Shown here one piece after another: positions 1-6,615 of a stretch of DNA of 9,447 bases. The notes below the pieces were generated by a model. The model did no database searches, was not told the DNA's origin, and saw nothing but the letters and a program-made list of their open reading frames with translations. Each line of letters begins with the position of its first letter. Within the stretch, counting starts at the first letter, position 1. Position numbers and translations under genes: made by a program. The stretch is from NCBI GenBank assembly GCA_037385045.1, contig JARRNJ010000087.1, forward strand, positions 1 to 9,447, in the 5' to 3' direction. The stretch comes from JARRNJ01 sp037385045. GTDB taxonomy: Bacteria > Pseudomonadota > Gammaproteobacteria > JASBUN01.

Positions 1-62
1 ACTGCGGTCGCCTTGAATTCATCGCTGTACTTATAGGTCGTTCTTGGTCCTGGTTTCGGCAT
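1..62 (-). CDS. IS3-family transposase OrfA, N-terminal fragment cut by the window edge
   Basis: Reading the minus strand from an ATG at 62-60 gives MPKPGPRTTYKYSDEFKATA and continues off the left edge. I recognise this as the beginning of the small helix-turn-helix OrfA protein of an IS3-type insertion sequence, in which OrfA binds the element ends and is usually fused to a DDE integrase (OrfB) by programmed frameshifting. The YSDEFKATAV pattern is typical of the first helix of this family. A good ribosome-binding site (AGAGG, 8 nt before the ATG) supports the start. Only 20 codons are visible, so the subgroup and the integrity of the element cannot be judged. Confidence 0.75.
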   Translation of the reverse strand, partial: MPKPGPRTTYKYSDEFKATA

Positions 63-98
63 TTCAAACACCTCTGAATGGTTAGTTCAGGGTGTCCA
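1..98 (-). mobile_element. Insertion-sequence end (IS3-like), remainder outside the window
   Basis: The transposase start is preceded on the minus strand by a short leader that begins TGGACACCCTGAACTAACC at position 98. An IS3-type terminal inverted repeat normally starts with TG and lies some 30-60 nt before orfA, which fits. The element therefore appears to end at about 98, with the rest lying to the left. The other terminal repeat and the target duplication are not in view, so the exact boundary is an inference. Confidence 0.6.
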
Positions 99-241
99 CT
101 AAACCGTAGGAACTATCGCGTCTTCTCGGACGACTAGTTAGATCCTTGCACCGCACCGTTCTGGAGGGTGACCCGATGACCGGGAACAGACGAGCCCCAG
201 GAGTTGACAGGCCGGCCCCGAAATCCGCGAAGGTGGGGCAA

Positions 242-247
242 TATAAT
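242..247 (+). promoter_or_regulatory. Consensus -10 box (TATAAT) before a stem-loop
   Basis: A perfect TATAAT lies five bases before a 19-bp stem-loop. Transcription starting about 7 nt downstream would begin at the first base of the stem. A perfect TTGACA sits at 204-209, but the gap to the -10 box is 32 bases, far from the usual 17, so it is not a matching -35 box. No good -35 box is visible at the right distance (the bases there are CGAAAT), which makes promoter activity uncertain. Confidence 0.3.
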
Positions 248-252
248 CGGCT

Positions 253-315
253 AAAGCGAAGCATCTGCGAGTCCGCATGAACTCGGTTATGGGGAGCTCG
301 CAGATGCTTCGCTTT
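253..315. repeat. 19-bp perfect inverted repeat forming a stem-loop followed by T-rich DNA
   Basis: AAAGCGAAGCATCTGCGAG (253-271) is exactly complementary to 297-315, with a 25-nt spacer. Within it CGAGT (268-272) can also pair with ACTCG (281-285), giving an alternative small hairpin that excludes the long stem. The plus strand continues into T-rich sequence with a run of five T at about 326-330. It could be an intrinsic terminator, a short structured RNA or a mobile-element remnant. The sequence alone does not decide. Confidence 0.7.
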
Positions 316-451
316 TCCTATCATATTTTTCCGCCGCTCGGTAGCGGCACCAGGCGGCTCTCTTTGTAGGACTTCTGTGACGCCACGCACATCCATGAAT
401 TTGTTGGTCCTTGGTGGTGTCGTATATCAGGATCTAACTACAATTCGACAC

Positions 452-484
452 CCGAAATGTCCAATTGCCAACTGGACATTTCGG
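452..484. repeat. 12-bp perfect inverted repeat, 9-nt spacer
   Basis: CCGAAATGTCCA (452-463) is exactly complementary to TGGACATTTCGG (473-484), around the spacer ATTGCCAAC. The symmetry could be a dimeric repressor operator or a hairpin. No gene start with a ribosome-binding site follows closely on either strand, so its role is unknown. Confidence 0.6.
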
Positions 485-957
485 CGTTATAAGAAGCATG
501 GGCTCCCTGAATTCAACGACTTGATGTCCAATAGGGGAGCCGAAAAGGAATCTCAAAAGGAGCTTTGGCTAGCGGATAGCGGAACCCCGCCTCATGAATC
601 CGCTGTGCGACGCGTTGCGCGTGCGCTGCCGCGGCCTCGCGATGGGGCCGGCCCGAGTTCAACAGATCGAACGCCGCATCCTGTTCCATGGCAAAAGTCG
701 TCCCCAACAAATGCGGCCGATGAACAGGCCGCCTTCCCGCCGCGTCTGGCTATACAGTCAAGAATGTCGCAATGACGTCTCGAAATCAACCACTTGCCGG
801 TTTGCAAGGACCGCGCTCGCACCCACCCGACAGGAAACAGGCGCGATAAAGTCGAAGCTCCGGCGGCCGTTAACGTGTCGAATGGGACGTTCCGCAGCGG
901 CGCGGGGGCCGGCGGGATATCCAGTGGAGAAACCCTGCAGTATCGACGCCGATACCG

Positions 958-2766
958 GTGGGCAACGTGCTGTCATCCAAACCCATTGAATGGAATAAAG
1001 GTGTGCGTGCCCGCTTGGCGGCGCGCGCGGCATTGTGCGCCCGCCGGGCAGCTGGCGCCCGGCGGATGTCGGTCGGTTTGTTGGCTTCCCTGACGCTGCT
1101 GCTCGCCCTGCTGCCAGGGCTGGCAGCCGCCGCCTTCGACACGCCCATCGCCGCCGGCGACCCGCCGCAGACGCCCATCGGGCGGCATGCGGCCTATCTG
1201 CAGGAAACCCATGGCAGGCTGACGCTGGAACAGGCCATTGCGGCCTACCGCAGCGGGAAGTATTCCGCCGGCAGGCACCAGGTGCTCACGTTCGGCATCG
1301 GGCCGAAACCGGTGTGGATTCACTTCAGCGTCCGCAACACCGTCGCGGTGCCGCTGCGCCGGCGGCTGTCCATCGCAACCGCCTGGCTCGATCATGTCGA
1401 CGTCTATTTCCGCCACGGCGGCGACACCGTGGCGGCTTATCAAGTCGGCGACACCCAGCCCTACGACCAGCGCCCCGTCGACAGCCGTGACTTCGCCTTC
1501 GATCATGACTTCGACCCCGGCGTCAGCGACGTGTTCGTGCGGGTGCAGACACCCGATCCCATGGTCGTGCCCATGTACCTGATGCCGTTGCGCCAGGCGC
1601 TGAATCAACAGCAGAAGCAAAATTACAGCTACGGCTTTCTGTACGGCTTCCTGTTCGCCCTGCTGGCCTACAACGTCATGCTCTACGCGGGCCTGCGGGA
1701 CGCGCGCTACATCCTTTACTCCCTGTACCTGGGCATGTTTTTGCTCATGAACATCTCCTACACCGGCCACGGCTTCCGCTGGCTCTGGCCCACCCATCCG
1801 GCGTGGGAACAGTGGTCGAACCCGGTGTTCATGATGCTCTATGCGGCAAGCGGCCTGGTCTTCGCCCTGAGCTTTCTGGATACGCGCACCCATTTCCCGC
1901 GCATCCACAAGGGCGTGCTCGGCTACCTGGGGGTGTCCTTCGCCCTGCTGGCGCTGACCGTGCTGTCGGACAGCCAGCGCCTGGCCCTGCTGCTGGCGTT
2001 CACGTTCGTGTTCCTGTTCACCGGCATTATGCTGGCCATGGGCATCGTGGCGGTGCGCTCCGGCCAGAAGCCGGCGCGTTATTTCCTGCTGGCGGCCATG
2101 TCGGCCATGATCGGCGCCGCGGTGACGGCGCTGGCGGTATGGGGCTTCATTCGTTTCAACATCTGGACCTTCCGGGCCGTCGATATCGGCGTGCTGCTCG
2201 ACGCCACTTTGCTGGCACTCGCGTTGACCTATCAGTTCCGGGTCGGCCAGGCGGAAAAGCTGCGCGCCGAGCGGCTGGCGTGGCAGGATTCGCTTACCGG
2301 GCTCAACAATCGGCGCGCGTTCTATGCCAAAACCACGCCGATCTGGAACGTCGCCCTGCGCCACGGCCACGACTTGGCGGTGGTGCTGCTGGATCTGGAC
2401 GGCTTCAAGCGCATCAACGACGCCTATGGCCATGCCTATGGCGATGAGGTGCTGATGGCAACGGCCGAGGTGCTGACCGAAACCATCCGCGAACAGGACG
2501 TGGCGGCGCGCTGGGGCGGCGAGGAATTCATCGTGCTGCTGCCGGAAACCGACCTGGACGAGGCCTGCGCCCTGGCCGAACGGCTGCGGATCGCCATGGT
2601 CGGTATCCGCCTGCGGCACACCGACATCGAACCGGTGGTGACCGCCAGCTTCGGGGTGGCGCAACGCCAGCGACACCACCACGACCTGGATGCCGTGATC
2701 TCCTCGGCCGACAAATATCTCTACCAGGCCAAGGACATGGGGCGCAACCGGATCAGCTGCGCCTGA
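958..2766 (+). CDS. Membrane diguanylate cyclase, 7TM-DISM sensor with GGDEF domain
   Basis: Makes cyclic di-GMP from two GTP at the inner membrane, coupling an extracytoplasmic signal to biofilm or motility control. From the outermost start (602 aa): a basic N-terminus and signal peptide (hydrophobic 38-58), a periplasmic 7TMR-DISMED2-type carbohydrate-binding-like domain (about 80-210), a seven-helix DISM membrane region (about 222-428), then a GGDEF domain (about 440-602). Catalytic signatures are DSLTGLNNRR (444-453), DLDGFKRINDAYGH (479-492) and GGEEF (520-524). RxxD (REQD, 511-514), five residues before GGEEF, is the inhibitory I-site, so product inhibition is expected. No EAL domain follows. 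The start is uncertain: GTG 958 has no clear ribosome-binding site. GTG 1003 (GGA 8 nt upstream) and ATG 1066 (just before the signal helix) are alternatives, with 1003 keeping the basic n-region. Sure of the family, not of the ligand. Confidence 0.93.
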   Translation: MGNVLSSKPIEWNKGVRARLAARAALCARRAAGARRMSVGLLASLTLLLALLPGLAAAAFDTPIAAGDPPQTPIGRHAAYLQETHGRLTLEQAIAAYRSGKYSAGRHQVLTFGIGPKPVWIHFSVRNTVAVPLRRRLSIATAWLDHVDVYFRHGGDTVAAYQVGDTQPYDQRPVDSRDFAFDHDFDPGVSDVFVRVQTPDPMVVPMYLMPLRQALNQQQKQNYSYGFLYGFLFALLAYNVMLYAGLRDARYILYSLYLGMFLLMNISYTGHGFRWLWPTHPAWEQWSNPVFMMLYAASGLVFALSFLDTRTHFPRIHKGVLGYLGVSFALLALTVLSDSQRLALLLAFTFVFLFTGIMLAMGIVAVRSGQKPARYFLLAAMSAMIGAAVTALAVWGFIRFNIWTFRAVDIGVLLDATLLALALTYQFRVGQAEKLRAERLAWQDSLTGLNNRRAFYAKTTPIWNVALRHGHDLAVVLLDLDGFKRINDAYGHAYGDEVLMATAEVLTETIREQDVAARWGGEEFIVLLPETDLDEACALAERLRIAMVGIRLRHTDIEPVVTASFGVAQRQRHHHDLDAVISSADKYLYQAKDMGRNRISCA

Positions 2767-2769
2767 TCG

Positions 2770-2793
2770 GTGTGGGGAAACTCACCCCCACAC
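2770..2793 (+). terminator. GC-rich hairpin just after the cyclase stop codon
   Basis: GTGTGGGG (2770-2777) pairs with CCCCACAC (2786-2793) over an 8-nt loop, starting four bases after the TGA. There is no T-run behind it, so an intrinsic terminator is only possible. It may act together with the palindrome that follows at 2808-2881. Confidence 0.35.
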
Positions 2794-2807
2794 ACAGCGC
2801 AACTGAG

Positions 2808-2881
2808 GTAGCCCGAGGGCAGCAACGCAGAATCCGGGGCAGCCAACATCCCCGGATTCCGTTTCACTCCATCCGGGCTAC
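2808..2881. repeat. 74-bp imperfect palindrome of the GTAGCCCGG intergenic type
   Basis: Two 32-base arms (2808-2839 and 2850-2881) flank a 10-nt spacer. The outer ends GTAGCCCG / CGGGCTAC and the inner ends GAATCCGGGG / CCCCGGATTC pair perfectly, while the middle of each arm is diverged. From memory, palindromes beginning GTAGCCCGGATG and ending CATCCGGGCTAC are dispersed between genes in many gammaproteobacteria. It lies between two convergent genes, 41 bases past the cyclase stop and 16 bases from the lipoprotein stop, where a bidirectional transcription stop would fit. Confidence 0.75.
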
Positions 2882-2897
2882 CGGGCTAAGAATACTG

Positions 2898-3914
2898 TCA
2901 GGTATCCGTCTGCCCACCGGCAGCGGATTTCTTGGATGCCCATCGTTTCCACAGCCAACCCGCCACGGGCAACAGGATCGCGGCCCACAACCACTGCCAG
3001 TTGTTCTTTATGAAACCCGCCACTACCTGGCCCCGCGTCACCTCGACGTCTATGGTGCGGTCGAAGGTACGTATTGATCTGCGCGTCGTCGCGCCGTCGA
3101 CATTGAAGATCGCCGTAAGTGTCAAGTGCAAGTTATGACGGCCCACCGAGAGAGGCTTGATTTCCCACTTCCACTGGACCGTGCCATTCGACCCGATGGC
3201 TTGCTCCTCGGGAGTGATGGCGGTGATTTGGAAATCAGAACCGGTAAGCCTCGCCTGCATGCGGTTGGCGACTTTGACAACGGCACCCTCTGTTGGCCCC
3301 GGTGAAGTAATCTCACGGCGCAGTTCTTCCACGGATTTTTTCAGGCTGAGAAGAAGTTGGATCTCAGCGGTGTCATCGAGGTTGAGCGTTTGGGGGGAAT
3401 TGAACGCAATGTTCGCAGAACTCATCGACGCGAGAATACGATCCACCAGCGTCAGAGCGTCAGCCTCGGGCGCGGACGCCGCTGTCTGGACTCCTGATGT
3501 GGCTGCCTGGGATGCTGATGTCGCTGCGTGGGATGCTGACGTCGACGCCTGGGATGCTGACGACGCTGCCTGGGGTGCTGATGTCGCTGCCTGGGGTGCT
3601 GACGACGCTGCCTGGGGTGCTGATGTCGCTGCCTGGGGTGCTGATGTCGCTGCCTGGGGTGCTGATGTCGATGCCTGGGGCGCCGATGCGGCTGTCTGGG
3701 GTTCCGACGTGGCTGCCTGCGGTTCTGATGCCGATGGCTGGGGGGCCGATGCCGGCGCCTGGGGTGTCGGTGCAGCTGGGGGAGATACCGGCGCCGCGGC
3801 TTCCCGGGTTGGTTCGGCTCGCTCTTCCCGTTGGTCGCATGAGGACAACGAAATTGACAATATGCACGCCAAAAGCACCGTTACCAAGATACCGTGCGCA
3901 TCGAGTGCTCTCAT
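2898..3914 (-). CDS. Putative inner-membrane lipoprotein with heptad repeats and C-terminal membrane anchor
   Basis: Unrecognised function. Starting at ATG 3914 (338 aa), the protein opens with a signal peptide ending in the lipobox LSSC (Cys26). Asp at +2 is the classic signal for retention in the inner membrane. Residues about 40-145 are a low-complexity linker of 14 heptads of the form xPQxxxS, rich in Ala, Pro, Gln and Ser. Residues about 147-300 look folded, with WKWEIKPL and a beta-rich stretch ending IDVEV. A Trp-rich membrane helix (about 306-322) is followed by the basic KRWASKK, so the C-terminus should be cytoplasmic. I have a memory of similar WKW...LHLTL...NNWQWLW tails in other hypothetical bacterial proteins, but cannot name the family. 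A start at 4007 would add 31 residues before the signal peptide and has no ribosome-binding site. The gene stands alone, convergent with the cyclase. Confidence 0.75.
   Translation of the reverse strand: MRALDAHGILVTVLLACILSISLSSCDQREERAEPTREAAAPVSPPAAPTPQAPASAPQPSASEPQAATSEPQTAASAPQASTSAPQAATSAPQAATSAPQAASSAPQAATSAPQAASSASQASTSASHAATSASQAATSGVQTAASAPEADALTLVDRILASMSSANIAFNSPQTLNLDDTAEIQLLLSLKKSVEELRREITSPGPTEGAVVKVANRMQARLTGSDFQITAITPEEQAIGSNGTVQWKWEIKPLSVGRHNLHLTLTAIFNVDGATTRRSIRTFDRTIDVEVTRGQVVAGFIKNNWQWLWAAILLPVAGWLWKRWASKKSAAGGQTDT
3481..3774 (-). repeat. 14 tandem 21-bp units coding the heptad linker
   Basis: The plus strand shows 14 consecutive 21-base units of the form GCTGCCTGGGGTGCTGATGTC. 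Five units in the middle (3565-3669) are nearly identical, with only GATGTC/GACGAC alternation. Units at both ends are progressively diverged, the usual pattern of an array growing by internal duplication. The unit length is a multiple of three, so copy-number change keeps the reading frame, and open frames also appear in other frames of both strands. Confidence 0.9.
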
Positions 3915-4083
3915 TTGGCTGTCTCGCACGTGTAGGTAGATGACGTGCAGGCTGAGAGGGGCCGGTGCTTGCACCGACGTCGCCCGCAATCGGTTGTCGG
4001 ACAGCATTCCACGGCGACAAAAGGCAGACGCGGGATCAAATGTCGAGCGGTTGGCATTGGTTTATGCCTCCGTCTCCAGTTTT

Positions 4084-4356
4084 CCGCAATCAGCAATATG
4101 CAGCCCCGTACGGGGCCGCCCAGCAGAAAAGCGGAGAGATCGACAGAACGAAGACGACACGCGGCGAAGCCGTGCACCTGGCAAAGCGCGCCGGAAGGTG
4201 GGTTCCCAATCGAACAATCCAGCGTTCACCGGAATCCGCCGCCCTCTCCGTTCCCTGCGTGCGCCGATCAGCTGAAAACAGAATGGCGTCGATGCACGAC
4301 GACTATTGGCATTTCCCAATTAATACAAGAATGGTGCAGAAAACTGTGGAATTCAA
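4084..4356 (-). repeat. Copy A of a diverged ~270-bp repeat (partner at 6364-6638)
   Basis: This stretch aligns to 6364-6638 at an offset of about 2281-2284 bases with few gaps. Shared landmarks include GAACAATCC (4212-4220 / 6496-6504), GTTCACC, ATGGTGCA (4331-4338) and GGAATTCAA (4348-4356). By eye, identity is roughly two thirds. Read on the minus strand, both copies encode related peptides (GARRERRG...VN.GLF..EP here). Copy A looks broken: the part matching the start of copy B's ORF has ATT instead of ATG and an in-frame TAG, and lies in a different frame from the rest. The remaining bases between 3915 and 4409 hold no other gene that I can see. Confidence 0.75.
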
Positions 4357-4395
4357 CCGATTGTTTCGCCAGGCGGTATTACCGCCCACCGGTTG
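4354..4395 (-). terminator. Nested hairpin downstream of the PEP-CTERM gene
   Basis: CAACCG (4354-4359) pairs with CGGTTG (4390-4395), and inside it GGCGG (4372-4376) pairs with CCGCC (4382-4386) around TATTA. On the minus strand this follows the stop codon at 4410 by 14 bases. No T-run follows, so it is a terminator candidate only. Confidence 0.35.
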
Positions 4396-4409
4396 ATCTC
4401 CAATACGGG

Positions 4410-5303
4410 TCATGTTTCCCTACGCTCCCCGCCGAATGAGACCCTTGACCTCCGCAGCGACAGCAATACCGCTCCGGCGCAACACAGCACCAGCGTAGGT
4501 GGCTCGGGTATTGTCGAAACAGTGGCCGTCCAGTTGGTTAGCGCTATGGCGCTGAAGCTGTCCGCAGGAGTACCGCGCTCCGTGGCAATAAGCGCCACCG
4601 GCGATATGCTCAGGACTCCTCGTGTTGCTTTGTCTACCGTAACCGCCCCGACCCCTCTAAGGAGTTGCACGGCGAGAGACGCCGCCACGCCATCTACAGT
4701 AAGAGGATTACCCTTCTTGCCCGTCCCCTGCACTTGGAACGTGATTGGAACTTCCCGTCCGTTGAATGTGGCCTCAGCGCCAATTTGTCCTGAGCTGACC
4801 TCCACATTTCCTTTCTGAGCAACAACCAGACCCGCGAATGTCAGTGCCAAGTGGTTAAACGCTTCGTCCGAGTCAACAACCGCATCAAAACTCGCGGAGG
4901 TAATTGCCGCCGTGGGATGGTTCTTTATCAAAGCATTCAACAAATTGACAGCTTCATCCAGCACGGTCTTCGTCCGGTCCAGCCCGGCAAGGATACCTTG
5001 CGCCACGCCCAATACCGGGTCGAGCGCTATTGCGGCCAATTTGCTGTCACGGTCAAAGTCATCGTCCTTGTTAACGGCGGATAAGTTCGTGTTGACCGAA
5101 ATAGTGGCACCTTTCCTGTCGCTCGGTGTAATTTTCGCAATCGCCGGGAATTCTCCCGATTTTCCGTCCACGAGAACCAACCCTTTCGACGGTGTTGCAC
5201 TGACGTCGCTCTACGTAATCACTGTCGCATAGGCACTTGGCCCCAGAGCGAATACCAGGATTATGGCAACACCGCCTGCAAACTTGAGTAGACACCGGTC
5301 CAT
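4410..5303 (-). pseudogene. PEP-CTERM exported protein gene interrupted by an in-frame TAG
   Basis: The gene starts at ATG 5303 behind an excellent ribosome-binding site (AGGAG, 7 nt upstream). It encodes a clear signal peptide (MDRCLLK, hydrophobic 8-21, cleavage after SAYA) and then TVIT. Codon 31 (5213-5211) is TAG, after which the same frame stays open for 266 more codons. The C-terminus carries a PEP-CTERM signal: PEPPTL at 266-271, a hydrophobic helix, then RRSR at 284-287, the signal used by exosortase to sort proteins to the surface, often in exopolysaccharide producers. Ten residues (VSFGGERRET) follow the basic cluster, a longer tail than usual. The middle is unrecognised, Ala/Val-rich, with a helical region (about 80-115). 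Translation restarting at TTG 5180 would lack the export signal. It may be a recent nonsense mutation, a sequence error or amber readthrough. No exosortase gene is in the window. Confidence 0.75.
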
Positions 5304-5563
5304 GTCTCTTCTCCTGTCGTTACCGTCCTGACGCATGAATTGAGCTGCGCCCGCCGTATTGACCGGGTTGGCGTCCCGACCAGCGCGACCGGCGACGCAG
5401 CTTCGACATGCCCCCTGCGGCGACGACAGCTACCGGTTGCATTTCCGACCATTGCGTTCCCACAGGCCTCTCGCGCTGCCGATCGAGTCGAAAGCAACAC
5501 GACGAGCACGCCGCTTCAGAACACTGCCGTCCCCGCGTACCTCGGTTTCTATCGTGGCGCTGG

Positions 5564-6157
5564 CTACGTTGACAGATATGCCGACACTTCAACATGGCGC
5601 GCCGTACCGTCTTCGTTGAACACGCTCGCCCGCACATAGGGGCCCATTACCGGCGCCCGCAGAATATGGGTGAGGTCGACTCCCCCGATTCTTGGCAGGC
5701 CCCCGACCGTTGTGAGGTCGCTTGTTTCACATCGCGCCGTGCGGTGACTCAGGGTTCCGGGTTCGAAATAGGAATCGAAGTTGAAGAAAAAGCTGCTCTC
5801 GCCAACCACGCCAACGCCGTATACGAAGGGATTGACGGAAAAGCTCAGTTCCAGGGTGAAACCGCGCTGGGTGGTGCTGTTCAGCCGATCGGAGATCACA
5901 TAGGCGTTGATGGTCCGATAGCCGTCAATGTTAATCATCTGATAGCCGACGCCCGTATGACCGGCAACACTGGTCTTTGGCAGCAGGCTGATGACTTTGG
6001 TGCACGCTTTGTCGCATATCTTGCCGAAGACGGGCGGTTTCAGCAGTTTGTCGATGGTGGCTTTGCTGGTTTCCAGCACGAAGTAGTCCCAGTCGGGACG
6101 AGTGGCATGAACCTGCTTTGCAAGCTTCTGGATTGTCTTTGACTTTTTCGCAGCCAT
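5564..6157 (-). CDS. Hypothetical protein, 197 aa
   Basis: I do not recognise this protein. The start at ATG 6157 is chosen because GGAAGGG lies 8 nt upstream. A longer frame from 6235 would add 26 residues without support. There is no signal peptide or membrane helix, so a cytoplasmic location is likely. The first 20 residues are basic (MAAKKSKTIQKLAKQ). Residues about 65-135 are rich in Gly, Val, Phe and Tyr with alternating hydrophobic residues (for example TLELSFSVNPFVYGVGVVGE), which suggests beta structure. The C-terminal part is polar. Cysteines occur at 48, 52 and 143 with no metal-site pattern. The PEP-CTERM gene follows on the same strand after 260 bases, which hold no other supported gene. 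The intact frame and good ribosome-binding site argue for a real gene. Confidence 0.6.
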   Translation of the reverse strand: MAAKKSKTIQKLAKQVHATRPDWDYFVLETSKATIDKLLKPPVFGKICDKACTKVISLLPKTSVAGHTGVGYQMINIDGYRTINAYVISDRLNSTTQRGFTLELSFSVNPFVYGVGVVGESSFFFNFDSYFEPGTLSHRTARCETSDLTTVGGLPRIGGVDLTHILRAPVMGPYVRASVFNEDGTARHVEVSAYLST

Positions 6158-6351
6158 GTCGTGTTCCCTTCCGTTGGTGTTTGCAGGTGAAGCACGCTGA
6201 CGATGGGTGGCGGGCGGACTCCGTACCCCTGCCACCCGAACCTCGCGAGGGGCGTCAGCACCAGGGTGCCGAACTCGTCTGCATTTGCGACGAGTCGGTT
6301 GCTCGACGCGTTACAGCCGTCGGCGAATCGGACGTCGATTGGTCGGTTCCC

Positions 6352-6615
6352 TTATCTGGATCGGCCGCATCCAGCCAAGCGTCGGCGCCAACACCACACG
6401 GAACCGAAGAATAGGCGGACAGCGCTGCTGAGTGGAAACGACGCACGGCAAAGCCGCGCAAGCGGTCGCGCACGTACAACGAATGGCTCGCTGTTGAACA
6501 ATCCTGTGTTCACCGAAGGTCGCCCTCCTTTCCGCTCCTTGCGCGCACCGATCCGCTGATAGGAAATCGTGTCGGGGCGCGACGACAACGGGCAGTCGCC
6601 GATAACCACAAGCAT
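6352..6615 (-). CDS. Possible small ORF (87 aa) inside repeat copy B
   Basis: An ATG at 6615 opens 87 codons beginning MLVVIGDCPLSS and containing IGARKERKGGRPSVNTGLFN. The other repeat copy encodes a related peptide in the equivalent frame. Over the 25 best-aligned codons I count about 10 third-position, 6 first-position and 4 second-position differences, a pattern that hints at past coding selection on this strand. Against a real gene: there is no ribosome-binding site before the ATG, the composition is Arg-rich, no family is recognised and the partner copy is broken. It may equally be noncoding repeat DNA. Confidence 0.25.
   Translation of the reverse strand: MLVVIGDCPLSSRPDTISYQRIGARKERKGGRPSVNTGLFNSEPFVVRARPLARLCRASFPLSSAVRLFFGSVWCWRRRLAGCGRSR

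Larger units (their letters stand above)
99..957. other. Region without a convincing gene, IS flank
   Basis: Open frames here overlap on both strands, lack ribosome-binding sites and resemble no family I know. The longest are about 130 codons on the plus strand (377-775 and 594-989) and 65 codons on the minus strand (513-710). What can be seen is structural: a 19-bp inverted repeat at 253-315, a 12-bp inverted repeat at 452-484 and a weaker 7-bp pair at 571-604. AT content is higher before about 560 than in the rest of the window. The stretch may be a remnant of transferred DNA next to the IS, but no parent gene is identifiable. Confidence 0.5.

Noticed and set aside
204..247. TTGACA at 204-209 paired with TATAAT at 242-247 as a sigma-70 promoter
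   Set aside because: The spacer is 32 bases instead of about 17, so the two boxes cannot be read together as one promoter.
253..315. Integron attC site
   Set aside because: The required core-site ends and the unpaired-base pattern are not visible, and no integrase or cassette structure is present.
513..710. Minus-strand 65-codon frame (AFDLLNSGRPHREAAAAHAQ...) in the IS flank
   Set aside because: There is no ribosome-binding site at a proper distance and no recognised family, and it competes with overlapping frames on both strands. Too weak to call.
973..2682. Minus-strand 569-codon frame opposite the cyclase
   Set aside because: It is a GC-rich shadow, Gln/His/Arg-rich, antisense to a clearly recognised GGDEF protein.
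3481..3774. CRISPR array
   Set aside because: Units are contiguous 21-mers without unique spacers and lie inside a coding frame.
3157..3939. Plus-strand 260-codon frame with AAWGADV repeats across the lipoprotein gene
   Set aside because: It is the complement of the 21-bp array. The minus-strand frame has a signal peptide, lipobox, folded domain and membrane helix, and this one has no ribosome-binding site or domain.
5594..6142. Plus-strand 182-codon frame opposite the 197-aa hypothetical gene
   Set aside because: It is plausible by length, but the minus frame has a strong ribosome-binding site and the same strand as its neighbours. The plus frame has no good start signal.
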